64,000 bases of DNA from Rhynchopus sp. YZ270_cl-10 (Eukaryota > Euglenozoa > Diplonemea > Diplonemida > Diplonemidae), in the NCBI GenBank assembly GCA_964035575.1, contig OZ037861.1, forward strand, positions 1,240,001 to 1,304,000, given 5' to 3'. Every line of letters starts with the position of its first letter. The stretch's first letter is position 1. Below the pieces are notes generated by a model. That model ran no database searches, was not told where the DNA came from, and saw only the letters and a list, made by a program, of their open reading frames with translations. This document shows positions 1 to 9,457 of this stretch, in pieces. The translations under genes were made by a program, and so were the position numbers.

Positions 1-1814
1 CAAAGAACACCTCCTTGGGAAGGGGTCGTCAGTGACTGCGTGCTCCCCAAAAGACGACAAGAAGGATGAGTTTGAAATAGCAAAAGCGAAGTTGCAGAAC
101 ACAGAGGCGAAGGTAACGCAGCAGAAGGACAACAAACAAACGTCGCTAGACCCCTTTCTCACACGCGTAACCACCAAGATCGAAGCCATGCAGAGTATTA
201 GGGACTTCTTCTACGAAGAGTGCATTCCCTTCCGGAAAGCAAAGAGCCGCTCATTCATGACGTTAGTCATGATGTTGTCGCGGATGTCTCAATCTGAGGC
301 ATCCGAGTTCAAGCCGCCATCCCCCGACGACCTTGCAGGCGAACTACTGCAGGAGTACGTCGCAGAGATGGACAAACTCTGCGAAAAGGGCATGCTTGCC
401 GAAGCAAAGTTCGGGCTGTCGTTATTGTCGGACGGCTGGACTGATTGCAACGACAGGTCCATCTTTAACGGGATCGTGAGTACGTCCACATCGACGTACT
501 ATGTGGATAACAAGACGAGCAAGAGAAAAACTATGGCCGCGATCGCAGACTATATCTGCTCCCTTCCTGTGCTTATCCCCGAGGAGGTAAGGTCGAAGCT
601 GATACACATTTGTGTTGATGGGGCATGCAAGGAGGCCCTCCCCTTAATTCGAGCCCGGGTTGAGAAGGTGTTAACGTCTGTTTGTGTTCTCCACACCTAT
701 GATCTTCTTTTAGAAGATCTAGGTGACTCCTCCAAAGCGAGCACAAAGGAAGAATTCAAATTCTTCAATGAAGTCGTGCACAAAGCTACGGCGTTGGCGA
801 AGTGGGTGAAGACACGCCAGCGCTTGGTCACACTTCTTGAGGAGAGGTCCGACAAGAGGCTGCTGCTACCTGTGGACACTCGCTTTGGAAGCTTTTTTAT
901 CATGATGCAACGGTTGCTGGACTTGAAAGGGCCGCTGCGTGAGATGTTTGCTGGTGAAGGCTTTGGCGAGTGGAAGGCTCAGCTAAGGAGTGCGGATGCG
1001 AAGGCCACAGCTACCGAATGGGCGTCGGTTGTGCTCCAGGACGCCTTCTGGAAGAAGCTGGAGGGGGCGTGGCACATTGGAGATGTGATCTTCACCGTGT
1101 TGAAGCGTTACGACAACGACGACGCGTCGGGGAACAGCGCTTCCGTGGAGTACGTGAAGGAGGGTTTCGCCGAGCTGAAGAAGAACATCGAAGCGCTACC
1201 CATAACTCAATTCCTCACGGCAGCACGTAAGCAAAAAATTGCAGACAGGGTGAACACCAGATGGAAATACGTTGCAGCCCCCATCCACAACGCGGCACAT
1301 GCACTGTCACCAACATTCCGCCTGACAGCGAGGGATGACGATGAGTCTAAAGCAGGGCTGAAGGTATGTATGGCAGGTGACCTTCGCATAATCTGCTTTA
1401 CTACAGGAGGCGCTGCTGCGGTATTATGATGAAGAGAAAGCACTGCAAGCTTTGGAAGAGTACGAAAACTGGAGCACGCAAAATTTCGGTGTACTAGAAG
1501 AAAAGGCGATCGCGTCGAAGTGGGGTGGACACAAGTGGTGGTCCATGTTCGGAGCAGAATGGCCTCTGCTCAAAGAGCTGGCAACAATCATGCTCGCTCA
1601 AACTTCATCTGTTGGTGCGGCTGAGAGAGGTTGGAGCTGCTACGGCGACGTAAAAACCAGGAAGCGCAATGGGTTGTCAGCCAGCACGGCTGACAAACTT
1701 ACACGCATTCTGTACAACAAGAGGAACACGTCCACCACCCACGTCGTGGCCGGTTACTGGGAGCTTGACGAGGTGGTGCTAGGAGACGACAGTGTGGATG
1801 GAATCGAAGGATGA
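1..1814 (+). CDS. hAT transposase (DUF659-like core, C-terminal dimerisation domain), partial at 5' edge
   Basis: The frame is open to the left edge. The residues encoded before position 40 (HLLGKG....V.AC) look like the end of a BED-type zinc finger, so the true start lies outside. The middle has the LLSDGWTD and HICVDGA blocks of the RNase-H-like DUF659 core. The end has the hAT dimerisation signature (W..FG.EWPLLKELA, then ERGWS and NGLSASTADKLTRILYNKR). The reading frame breaks only at 1364-1406, where a 43-base GTATGT...ACAG segment lies between two exons whose frames match exactly (phase 0). Splicing gives a continuous reading through LLRYYDEEKALQALEEYE. Unspliced, the first exon ends at 1429. 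I therefore read it as one two-exon gene that is probably intact within the window. Confidence 0.85.
1364..1406 (+). other. Candidate 43-nt spliceosomal intron in hAT transposase
   Basis: It begins GTATGT and ends CTACAG, falls between complete codons (AAG | GAG) and its removal joins two hAT frames. The same GTATGT donor occurs in both introns of the LamG gene at 47.6-51.3 kb, so the donor fits this genome. At 43 nt it is very short. Confidence 0.7.
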
Positions 1815-2318
1815 TTTTTTTTTTGTTTTTTTTTGTTTTTTTTTACGTTCTTTGTTTTCATTGTGTTTTTTTCCTGTTGAAACTGCGCATTTTCAACACC
1901 TACTTTTTTGTCTTTGTTGGTATCCAATAAAGAACCCCAGGTAGGTTGACCTCAAAAAAAAATCTCAGCGACTTGTTTTTTCTTGGGTGGGGTTGTAACA
2001 ATCTCAGCTTGGGCGGAGTGCAGTATCTGTCCTCAGATCAGTTTGGAAGCCATCCCGACATCTTTTATGATGTCCCAACTGAGTATTGTCACCACTCATG
2101 TACAATTTTTTGTGATGTTGTTCCTGTTGTGACGCTGTGGTGATAAAGACATCGTCGCGGGGGGTTTTTTTTTGTTTTCCCCGTTTCCCTTCACGTTTCC
2201 CAAAACCACGTTTCGTAACGTTTCCAACAAAGAAACGCCAACGTTTCCCGTTTCCCAACGTTTCCGTTTCCCAGTTTTTTGGGAAACGTGCGTTTCCCCA
2301 CGTTTCCTAAAAGCACTG

Positions 2319-2405
2319 CCCTAGGGTACGTAATGACACTCCGTAAAGAGGGAGTGTCCTAACATGCCGTTTTACGGACCCTCGGGGTGTGCGGACCCCG
2401 CCGTG
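2319..2405. repeat. Right half of a palindromic MITE, cut by the hAT insertion
   Basis: This matches the right half of the complete palindromic element at 4017-4193, from its central CCCTAGGG to its terminal CGGACCCCGCCGTG. The missing half should lie left of the hAT element, outside the window. Confidence 0.75.
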
Positions 2406-2455
2406 CATAAAAACGTTAGCCAATGCGACCCTCTACCCCCCCCCCCCCCCCCCCC

Positions 2456-3315
2456 CAGTGTTGGCAGAGTACGTGTCCAATTTTAAAAAGTACGTAAAAA
2501 GTACAATAGTACAATAGTACAAAAAGTACGTAAAAAGTACAAAAAATACACAAAAAGTACATCTGGGTTTGTGGCCGGGTTTGTGCAGCTGGTGTACCAG
2601 TGTGGGGGCAAAAAAAAGGTTTGAGGGCAGTATAGTACGGAAAATGATTAAAAAGTACAAATAGGAGGGTGCACAGAGCTATGAACGGCTTCTCAAGAAT
2701 GTGCGCGTGCTTCGCAGGTTCACAGACAGCGGCACCTGGTTCTCGAACAGCGACGCCTCGGAGTCAAGAAGCAATGGGAGATGGTGTTTCCTGTCGGTCA
2801 CGTGTGATCACGTGTGGTCCAACAAAGTCGAGATACAGTAGGGGGTAGATGACTACACCTCGAACAGTTGGGAGGGGGAAAAGGGATGGGGTTATGGGGT
2901 TCACAGAATGGTAGTAAAGTCAATCTCGCTTACGGGCGCGTCATCAGTCTTCTTACTCCGCTTTGTCGGTGGTTCGTTCTCCCCCTCCGGATTCTCCCTC
3001 ACCAGCACTCCTCCCTGTTCGCCCTCAGTTTTTTGTACAGCGAGGTGGCGCGGTGAATGTTCACAGGTCCCATATTGTGCCGACGTGCACAAGTGACGAA
3101 CCCCATATCGGAGAATGTTCCCTCGCACTGGCACGAGTGAGGGGGGATGCGGGTCAGCTTCACAGCGGTCAGCCAAAACGGACTTCTTCTTGTGTCGAAT
3201 TCCCAGGGTAAAATATAGGGTCATAAAGTACGGATTTGGGCGCCAAAAAGTACGTCAAAAAGTACAAAAGTACAAAGTACAAAAAGTACAACGTACACGT
3301 ACTCTGCCAACACTG
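2456..3315. mobile_element. Non-autonomous hAT-like element (860 bp)
   Basis: It has perfect 21-bp terminal inverted repeats beginning CAGTGTTGGCAGAG and ending CTCTGCCAACACTG, a typical hAT terminus. Both flanks are C runs, compatible with an 8-bp CCCCCCCC duplication. Many AAAAAGTAC motifs sit just inside both ends in the same orientation. No transposase is visible; the short frames inside are not convincing. Confidence 0.75.
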
Positions 3316-3347
3316 CCCCCCCCCCCCTTGAGGGTCATATTCGGGTT

Positions 3348-3412
3348 TTGGGGGTAATATAAGGGGGGGGGGGGTAATAGACACCCAAGGGGGGGGGGGT
3401 AATAGACACCTA
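3348..3412. repeat. Poly-G / GGGGTAATAGACAC repeat
   Basis: Runs of 10-12 G are each followed by TAATAGACAC or TAATATAAG. The same unit recurs at 4391-4500. Confidence 0.6.
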
Positions 3413-3745
3413 CCTGTGTACCTGTGTACGTGTGTACATGTGTACGTGTGTACGTGTGTACGTGTGTACGTGTGTACGTGTGTACGTGTGTACGTGTGTA
3501 CGTGTGTACGTGTGTACGTGTGTACGTGTGTACGTGTGTACGTGTGTACGTGTGTACGTGTGTACGTGTGTACGTGTGTACGTGTGTACGTGTGTACGTG
3601 TGTACGTGTGTACGTGTGTACGTGTGTACGTGTGTACGTGTGTACGTGTGTACGTGTGTACGTGTGTACGTGTGTACGTGTGTACGTGTGTACGTGTGTA
3701 CGTGTGTACGTGTGTACGTGTGTACGTGTGTACGTGTGTACGTGT
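3413..3745. repeat. 8-bp minisatellite, unit GTGTGTAC (about 41 copies)
   Basis: This is a near-perfect array of an 8-base unit. The left edge has variant units with CTGTGTAC and ATGTGTAC. Open frames of 114-218 codons on both strands are by-products of the period and are not genes. Confidence 0.95.
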
Positions 3746-4016
3746 ACCGTATTTGCGGGTTTGCGGTCTGACCTGAGGGTAAAAGGTGCTGGGAATGCTA
3801 CCCTGGGTGCCGAAGGCAGGCACATTACATGTGCGGAGGGACCTACTGGAGCCCGAGCCAGTGAAGCCCCCTAGGAAACTGGGGTACGGATTGGAAGAGA
3901 CCTTGCCGGTAGCCGGGAACCCTCCCTGGGCTAGTACAATGATGAAGTGAGTGTACCCAGTACCCAATGCCGTGACTTCACCGGCTAACACCGGAAAACA
4001 CCGGCAAAATCAGGTG
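3746..4016. other. No gene seen
   Basis: Unique-looking sequence between the minisatellite and the palindromic MITE. I see no coding region, only a few short CCGG-type repeats near 3980. Confidence 0.5.
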
Positions 4017-4193
4017 CACGGCGGGGTCCGCACACCCGAGGGTCCGTAAATTTTACGGACCCTCTTTACGGACTGTCAAGTGCGGACCCGGGTCCGTAAT
4101 TACGTACCCTAGGGTACGTAATGACACTCCGTAAAGAGGGAGTGTCCTAACATGCTGTTTTACGGAGACGGACCCTGTACGGACCCCGCCGTG
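4017..4193. repeat. Palindromic (foldback) MITE, 177 bp
   Basis: The termini are CACGGCGGGGTCCG and CGGACCCCGCCGTG. Almost the whole element is an imperfect palindrome built of TCCGTA/TACGGA blocks, centred on GTACCCTAGGGTAC (4105-4116). A half copy occurs at 2319-2405. Confidence 0.8.
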
Positions 4194-4235
4194 TGGAATA
4201 TACATAAGTACATCACGGGGGGTAGGGAACAGATA

Positions 4236-4346
4236 GCGCCGCAGGCGCATGGTACGCAACTTTTTTCTTTTTTTCTTTCCCCTTTTCTCTGCTTTCTTTT
4301 GATTGCACGAGCCGATTGCTCTCCACGGTGGGGTCACAGTGTGTCC
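4236..4346 (-). repeat. Dispersed internal module (GTGACCCCACC ... GCGCCTGCGGCGC), copy 1
   Basis: On the minus strand it reads GTGACCCCACC, about 20 bases to a CAATCAAAAGA block, an A-rich stretch, then GCGTACCATGCGCC and TGCGGCGC. Three more full copies are at 10819, 11721 and 51750 and a partial at 34902. The class is unknown; it is about 100-115 bp like a small SINE, but no pol III boxes are evident. Confidence 0.65.
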
Positions 4347-4384
4347 ACAGCAAATCCTTAAGGATTTCCTTCTACGTGGGGCCA

Positions 4385-4512
4385 CCTAAAGGGGGGGGGG
4401 GGGGGTAATAGACACTGAAAAATCTCGTATTTTCGGATTTTGGAAAAAGGGGGTAATATAAGGGGGGGGGGTAATTGGCTAGGGGGGGGGGGGTAATTGG
4501 CTCCCATTTAGA
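4385..4512. repeat. Poly-G / GGGGTAATAGACAC and GGGGTAATTGGCT repeats
   Basis: Several G runs of up to 16 are followed by TAATAGACAC, TAATATAAG or TAATTGGCT, related to 3348-3412. Confidence 0.6.
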
Positions 4513-4655
4513 CTGATCGAATTTTTTTTTTGCGACTTCAAATTCAGGGAGGGGGACGCGGCCCTTGAGGCAATAGAGGTGATGTTTCCCCTCCCTCTTT
4601 TTTCAAAGATATACATGTGCGAAGCATTCATCTTACAAATTTTGCTCTCTTTTTT

Positions 4656-4874
4656 TTTTGCAACTGACGCGCTGGAGAGGCCCTGGCCAAACATGGCGTG
4701 TTAGGGGAAATATATTCGTCGCACAGATTAGATCAGAGACCCCACCCGATATGTTTCTCATTTTACCTCTTTTGTGCTCCGCCACCGACACTCCCATTTT
4801 CTGTACTTCAGGCAATAATCATATACCATCACACACTGACACAGTCCGCGTGTGCTGGAAACAATCAATTTTTT

Positions 4875-4875
<1 letters not shown>
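4656..4875 (+). repeat. Split direct repeat A1 (5' end of the retrotransposon)
   Basis: About 220 bp, repeated at 9113-9332 (A2) with constant spacing of 4,457 bases and no visible differences. It is followed by an A run of about 43 bases. Confidence 0.9.
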
Positions 4876-4923
<48 letters not shown>

Positions 4924-4966
4924 TTTCAGAAACAATACAGAAACAGAAAAAGCAGGGGAGATACAG

Positions 4967-5246
4967 AAGAAAAAGCAAAAGCAGGGACTACGAGCCATAC
5001 TCTAAAAGGATACAGAAGTAAAAAGCAAAAGCAGGGACTACGAGCCATACTCTAAAAGGATACAGAAGTAAAAAGCAAAAGCAGGGACTACGAGCCATAC
5101 TCTAAAAGGATACAGAAGTAAAAAGCAAAAGCAGGGACTACGAGCCATACTCTAAAAGGATACAGAAGTAAAAAGCAAAAGCAGGGACTACGAGCCATAC
5201 TCTAAAAGGATACAGAAGTAAAAAGCAAAAGCAGGGACTACGAGCC
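4967..5246 (+). repeat. 50-bp tandem repeat in the 5' leader of the retrotransposon (about 5.3 copies)
   Basis: The core GCAGGGACTACGAGCC recurs at 4981, 5031, 5081, 5131, 5181 and 5231, an exact 50-base period. It lies in the untranslated leader before the gag-like ORF. Confidence 0.95.
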
Positions 5247-5291
5247 CAGAGAGGAGCCAGGGACCACGAGCCCTTTTTTCAAACCGTCAAC

Positions 5292-6338
5292 ATGGCCCTT
5301 ACCCGGGACGACTTCCCCGCCAACGCGCACGACGTTGAGTGGGCGCAGGTGGAGGTGGGCAGAGCAGAGGGGCAGCCGGCAGAGGCGGCGGCGGGATGCG
5401 TGTTCCCGAGCTGCGCCACGGTGCACGGAGGAGGCGCAAACTGCTGGCGCTGCGGCCACCGAACTACGGTGACATGCATCCGCAACGTACTCCCGCAGGG
5501 CCAAACACGCACGGAGTTCACGGATGGCATTCTGGAGTTGGGGTGGTCGTGTCCAGTGTGTGAGTGGATACGCGCTTTCGCGATCCCACTGGACGACGCC
5601 GTGAGCAACGCTTCTGACCCGGCACCGGATATCCCAGCACAGCAGAACGCAGCACAACAGCAGCAACAACCACAGAACGCACCACAACAGCAGGACATGA
5701 TGGTGATCCTGATGCAGATGAGGGACCAGATGGTTGCGTTGAACGGCAGGATGACGGCGTTGGAGGAACAGCGAAACCTCGCACTACCCCAGGGTTTCCA
5801 TGCAGAGGTGGTCGGGACATGGAAAAACGTACACGTACCCCAGGTGAAGACACTGATCAGGACGGAAGTCAGCAAAGTATTCAAAGAATACGCACTTCCT
5901 GCAAACCTTGATGTGGCCCGCGAGCACGAGGTAGAGATGAGACGCAATTTCGATTTCCTCGACACCACTCTAAACGCTTTAAAACCAAACCCAGCAGACA
6001 ACGGGGGGACGATGGCGGTGTTGCACAGGGTAGTGGTGACCATGTCCGCCTCCACCCATCTGGGCATATACGGCAGGAACATCCGTCTGACGTACGAGAA
6101 GAGGGCAAACGGCTATCTCCCCGAAGCTTTCACCGTGCAGCTGCAGACGCGTATGTTGGAGCAGCTGGTAGAGGCGGGGAAGAATAAAAAGAAGGAGTAC
6201 AACCGAAACAACGACCGAGGCACCACGGGGGGTTACCGAGGGGACACAAACCAAAACGACAGGAAGAGGGACTACGACCGTACCAGCGACCGACGCACCG
6301 AGAACCAGGGAAAGGGGGGACGCGGGGGGAAGAACTGA
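5292..6338 (+). CDS. Gag-like ORF of the DIRS-order retrotransposon
   Basis: This 348-residue protein starts at the first ATG after the tandem-repeat leader. Residues ~35-100 contain paired CxxC-type Cys motifs (CWRCGH, CPVCEW) suggesting a zinc-binding fold. A Gln-rich stretch (~115-140) and a predicted coiled segment follow, and the C-terminus is basic and Arg/Gly/Asn-rich, as expected for RNA binding. It is named gag-like from position and composition; I do not recognise a specific family. Confidence 0.65.
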   Translation: MALTRDDFPANAHDVEWAQVEVGRAEGQPAEAAAGCVFPSCATVHGGGANCWRCGHRTTVTCIRNVLPQGQTRTEFTDGILELGWSCPVCEWIRAFAIPLDDAVSNASDPAPDIPAQQNAAQQQQQPQNAPQQQDMMVILMQMRDQMVALNGRMTALEEQRNLALPQGFHAEVVGTWKNVHVPQVKTLIRTEVSKVFKEYALPANLDVAREHEVEMRRNFDFLDTTLNALKPNPADNGGTMAVLHRVVVTMSASTHLGIYGRNIRLTYEKRANGYLPEAFTVQLQTRMLEQLVEAGKNKKKEYNRNNDRGTTGGYRGDTNQNDRKRDYDRTSDRRTENQGKGGRGGKN

Positions 6339-6353
6339 CTGCCCTACGCGCAG

Positions 6354-7304
6354 ATGCTCTTTCCTCCCCCCAGCGAAAGAGGCAGAAAACGACAACACGA
6401 GACCCCCCTCACAAACAAACAGGAAAATACAATAATTCAATCGACTCAGACAACCCTCGCCCGATGCTTAGCGGAGTCCTCCTGGAAGAGCCTCCAAAGC
6501 ACGTGTCGGCGATACTTCGAATTCAAAAACGCTTGGGAGGAGAAACACACATGCACAATCTCACACGAAGTGGCGCTCATATATTGGGTGGAAAAGAAAA
6601 GGTCTTTAGACGGAGTCACGGAGAGTTCGGCGCTGCAATATACGATGGACGTGGCGGCGGCGTTACGGCGGACAGGGGACGCACGCCTGGCGGAGTCCCA
6701 AATGGTGCAGGATTATCGTCGGAGTCTGCGAAGGATGGGAGCACTGATGCCGGGCAAGCAGGCCAAGCCAGCACGTCCCTCCGAAGTCGCATCGGCGATC
6801 GAGCTGGAGAAGAAGCCGTTGATACGTTTAGCACTGGCTATGTGTTGGGTGACGGCGGGGAGGGCGTCGGACGTGCTGCGACTCAAGAAGCAGGAGATCA
6901 CCATCAGACCAGACGGAGTGGTGGCAGTGCATTGGAGGGAGACCAAAGGAGATCCTTTCCAGCTGGGACGCTTCACGGGCCACCATCTCACAAAAACAGC
7001 GCAGGAAATTTTAGTACAACGACTGCAAGCTGTCCGCGATCAGCAAGGTTTGGTTTTCCCACCAGGGATAACATCGCACCAACTCGGAGCCGCACTACAG
7101 AGAGTCAACAGGGAGCTGTCGTCGCACTCACTGAGAAGAGGGGCTGCGCAGTTCCTCCTGAAACAGAAGGTGCCCCTCGACGAAATATGCCTCCTCACCC
7201 GCCACCAAACAACGGAGTCTCTGATCCGATACGTCGCAGAAGCGGGACTACAGAGGGTGGACGTGACGGCAACCATGTCGCAGCAGCTGCAGGCAGCCAT
7301 GTGA
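6354..7304 (+). CDS. Tyrosine recombinase of the DIRS-order retrotransposon
   Basis: A 316-residue ORF starting 15 bases after the gag-like stop. An N-terminal helical region resembles the core-binding domain of phage-type integrases. The catalytic domain shows the first Arg in TAGRASDVLRL, the HxxR box in SHSLRRGAAQ, the next His in LLTRHQ and the nucleophile Tyr in LIRYV. Such recombinases insert the circular cDNA of these elements into the genome. Confidence 0.85.
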   Translation: MLFPPPSERGRKRQHETPLTNKQENTIIQSTQTTLARCLAESSWKSLQSTCRRYFEFKNAWEEKHTCTISHEVALIYWVEKKRSLDGVTESSALQYTMDVAAALRRTGDARLAESQMVQDYRRSLRRMGALMPGKQAKPARPSEVASAIELEKKPLIRLALAMCWVTAGRASDVLRLKKQEITIRPDGVVAVHWRETKGDPFQLGRFTGHHLTKTAQEILVQRLQAVRDQQGLVFPPGITSHQLGAALQRVNRELSSHSLRRGAAQFLLKQKVPLDEICLLTRHQTTESLIRYVAEAGLQRVDVTATMSQQLQAAM

Positions 7305-7387
7305 AGTACTTGCTCCAGGGGAAGATACCTGGCGTACCATGGATCCCAGGGGAAAAGACACGCTACAATCCAGAGGACGAAAAAGAC

Positions 7388-8989
7388 ATGGGGCCGGGTT
7401 TGGAGGCGCTATACAACGATGTCCTCGCAGTGTCGGTGAATGGAAAGCTGTGCAGACCACCCCGTGTGCGCGGTATTCCAGAAGACGACTACATCGCGCC
7501 AATATGCGCCGGTTTCATGGACATGCGAAAGCTGCAGGAGTTGGACGTGACAGGTGAACTGCAGGGAGTGATTGATCTGATCACAGATCCAAAAAGCTTT
7601 TACACGCAGTTCCTGGAAGGGGCTCTAGAGAACGTAAGATACGACACACATTTCCGGAAAAAGATCTCACGAAATCTCATGCACCACCTAAAAGCGCTGA
7701 AGGACTATAACGTGTTGGAGGAAGTGGATCAGGAACCCACCGTCGTACTGCACGGATTCACAGTGGAGAAGAAGTCGGGAGGGAGAAGGTTTGTTCTGGA
7801 TGGCAGAAAGCTAAACGACTGCATGCGGCACCCACCGGACATGTGGCTCCCGCGAATGCCCCAGGTGATACATCAAATTCTACAAGCCAACTGGGTGGTG
7901 AATACAGACGGGAAGAGCTGGTTTTACCAGTTTCCGGTGCACCCAGACATCAGGGACTTCTTCGGGGTAAAAGTAGCACCACAGCGAGGAGAGTTCGTGA
8001 CCACAAGACTAAAAGCTCTGTGCATGGGGTGGAAGTTCGCCCCGTGCATTGCGAACCGAGCGGCGAGAGTACTGTTGCCACCGTCAGAGGGCGTCACGTG
8101 GGTTGACAACTTCATTGTCACCGCAGACACGGAGGATGAGGCGACCAAGCAGTTTCAAAAATTCCTCTCCCGATGCAACGCTGTGGACGCGAAGATGACT
8201 TTGGACGAGAAAGGCTACGGGGTACCCACACAACTTTTTGAAACTTTCGGCGTCTCTTTCGACCTCAGACACCATATTTATCGTTCAGACCCGGAGTGGA
8301 TTAAGAAATTTTTAGCGAATAGTGCACACGCGAAGGTAACCGGAGGGATGGCAACCCCTAGGGAAATCTACAAGGTGGTCGGGGGCATGGTGTGGCACTC
8401 ATATATTACAAACTCTTTTCTATGTTTCCTACCCGCGACACTGAGCTTCATGAGAGACATCGCTCGAGACTTATACAACACGGCTGCATGGGACACGCCT
8501 ACAGCAGTGCGCCCTTCGGTGGTGAAGGAAGTAAAGGAGAGGACGATACGTATTAAGGAAAATCCATGGATTGAACGGGGACCAACATCATCTATCACAG
8601 CATGGTCCGATGCTTCCTCGAAGGCGTGGGCGGCGATCCTTGAGTCAGAACCGCAGCAGGTGTCACAGGCGGATTTCTCTAACGAGCAGGAACACTGGCA
8701 TATATACAGGAAGGAACTTTACGCGGCAAAGCAGGCCGTAGCACTTGCGGCAAGATCGGTACATACTACGCGACTCAGGCTGATGGTCGACAACCTCCCG
8801 GCTGTACACAGCCTCCAGAGGGGCCACTCTTCAGACTACCGCTCAAATTTCGTGATCGCCGAACTTTTCACCCTAGCGGCCGGCGCCCGCATCCAAGTCG
8901 CATGTGAATGGGTACCGACGTTGGAGCAAAAAGCAGACAAGTACACGAGAGGCGTGGTGGCAGACTACCCGATCACACTACCGGTTTAG
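7388..8989 (+). CDS. Reverse transcriptase / RNase H of the DIRS-order retrotransposon
   Basis: The reverse transcriptase core runs from FVLDGRKLND through TDGKSWFYQFPVHP and the catalytic-box region near 8100 to FGVSFDL. RNase H follows (TAWSDASSKAW..., YRKELYAAKQAV, MVDNLPAVHSL). The order RT then RNase H fits DIRS-type elements. The start shown is the first Met of the recognisable part; the same frame stays open far upstream across the recombinase ORF, so how it is translated is not clear. Confidence 0.8.
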   Translation: MGPGLEALYNDVLAVSVNGKLCRPPRVRGIPEDDYIAPICAGFMDMRKLQELDVTGELQGVIDLITDPKSFYTQFLEGALENVRYDTHFRKKISRNLMHHLKALKDYNVLEEVDQEPTVVLHGFTVEKKSGGRRFVLDGRKLNDCMRHPPDMWLPRMPQVIHQILQANWVVNTDGKSWFYQFPVHPDIRDFFGVKVAPQRGEFVTTRLKALCMGWKFAPCIANRAARVLLPPSEGVTWVDNFIVTADTEDEATKQFQKFLSRCNAVDAKMTLDEKGYGVPTQLFETFGVSFDLRHHIYRSDPEWIKKFLANSAHAKVTGGMATPREIYKVVGGMVWHSYITNSFLCFLPATLSFMRDIARDLYNTAAWDTPTAVRPSVVKEVKERTIRIKENPWIERGPTSSITAWSDASSKAWAAILESEPQQVSQADFSNEQEHWHIYRKELYAAKQAVALAARSVHTTRLRLMVDNLPAVHSLQRGHSSDYRSNFVIAELFTLAAGARIQVACEWVPTLEQKADKYTRGVVADYPITLPV

Positions 8990-9057
8990 CAGCGGAGCGT
9001 AATCCCATTCATCGTTCGCGCGGCGTCCCTTCGATCCGAGGGTCCTTAGGGTCCTGA

Positions 9058-9331
9058 GTGGAAGCGTGCAATGCAACAAACGGTCGAGATCTGATCAAGC
9101 GAAACGGATATATTTTGCAACTGACGCGCTGGAGAGGCCCTGGCCAAACATGGCGTGTTAGGGGAAATATATTCGTCGCACAGATTAGATCAGAGACCCC
9201 ACCCGATATGTTTCTCATTTTACCTCTTTTGTGCTCCGCCACCGACACTCCCATTTTCTGTACTTCAGGCAATAATCATATACCATCACACACTGACACA
9301 GTCCGCGTGTGCTGGAAACAATCAATTTTTT

Positions 9332-9374
<43 letters not shown>

Positions 9375-9442
9375 TGTCGGCAGGTGGAAGCGTGCAATGC
9401 AACAAACGGTCGAGATCTGATCAAGCGAAACGGATATATTTT
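9058..9442 (+). repeat. B1-A2-B2 block, 3' end of the retrotransposon
   Basis: B1 (9058-9116) and B2 (9384-9442) are 59-bp direct copies 326 bases apart. A2 (9113-9332) copies the 5' A1 repeat and is followed by an A run. With A1 upstream this completes the split-direct-repeat pattern. Confidence 0.9.
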
Positions 9443-9457
9443 CTCTTGCAAGTGCAG

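Larger units (their letters stand above)
1..2318 (+). mobile_element. hAT-family DNA transposon, 5' end beyond the window
   Basis: The element carries a hAT transposase (1-1814) and ends at 2318 with CACTG, the complement of the CAGTG typical of hAT termini. About nine copies of an ACGTTTCC-like motif crowd 2170-2310; subterminal repeats of this kind are transposase-binding sites in hAT elements. A possible polyadenylation signal AATAAA lies at 1926-1931. The next 8 bases, CCCTAGGG (2319-2326), are the presumed target duplication and fit the nnnTAnnn target known for the Buster group. The left end is off the window, so the matching duplication cannot be seen. Confidence 0.85.
4656..9442 (+). 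mobile_element. Tyrosine-recombinase retrotransposon (DIRS order, split direct repeats), looks whole
   Basis: The parts in order are: A1 repeat (4656-4875), A-rich tract, 50-bp tandem repeats (4967-5246), gag-like ORF, tyrosine recombinase ORF, reverse transcriptase/RNase H ORF, B1 (9058-9116), A2 (9113-9332), A tract, B2 (9384-9442). A1...B1-A2-B2 is the split-direct-repeat layout known for Ngaro/PAT/VIPER-type elements. The two A copies and the two B copies look identical, so the insertion is young. No target duplication is expected for this class, and none is seen. The recombinase precedes the reverse transcriptase, which to my knowledge is the VIPER (trypanosomatid) order and not the usual DIRS/Ngaro one. 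Confidence 0.85.

Noticed and set aside
3169-3991. Six long open frames (up to 218 codons) on both strands
   Set aside because: They run through the 8-bp minisatellite; eight-base periods without stops are open in all frames.
6464-7300. Upstream 279 codons of the RT frame as a separate protein
   Set aside because: They overlap the well-supported recombinase in another frame and show no domain; treated as open by chance or read-through.
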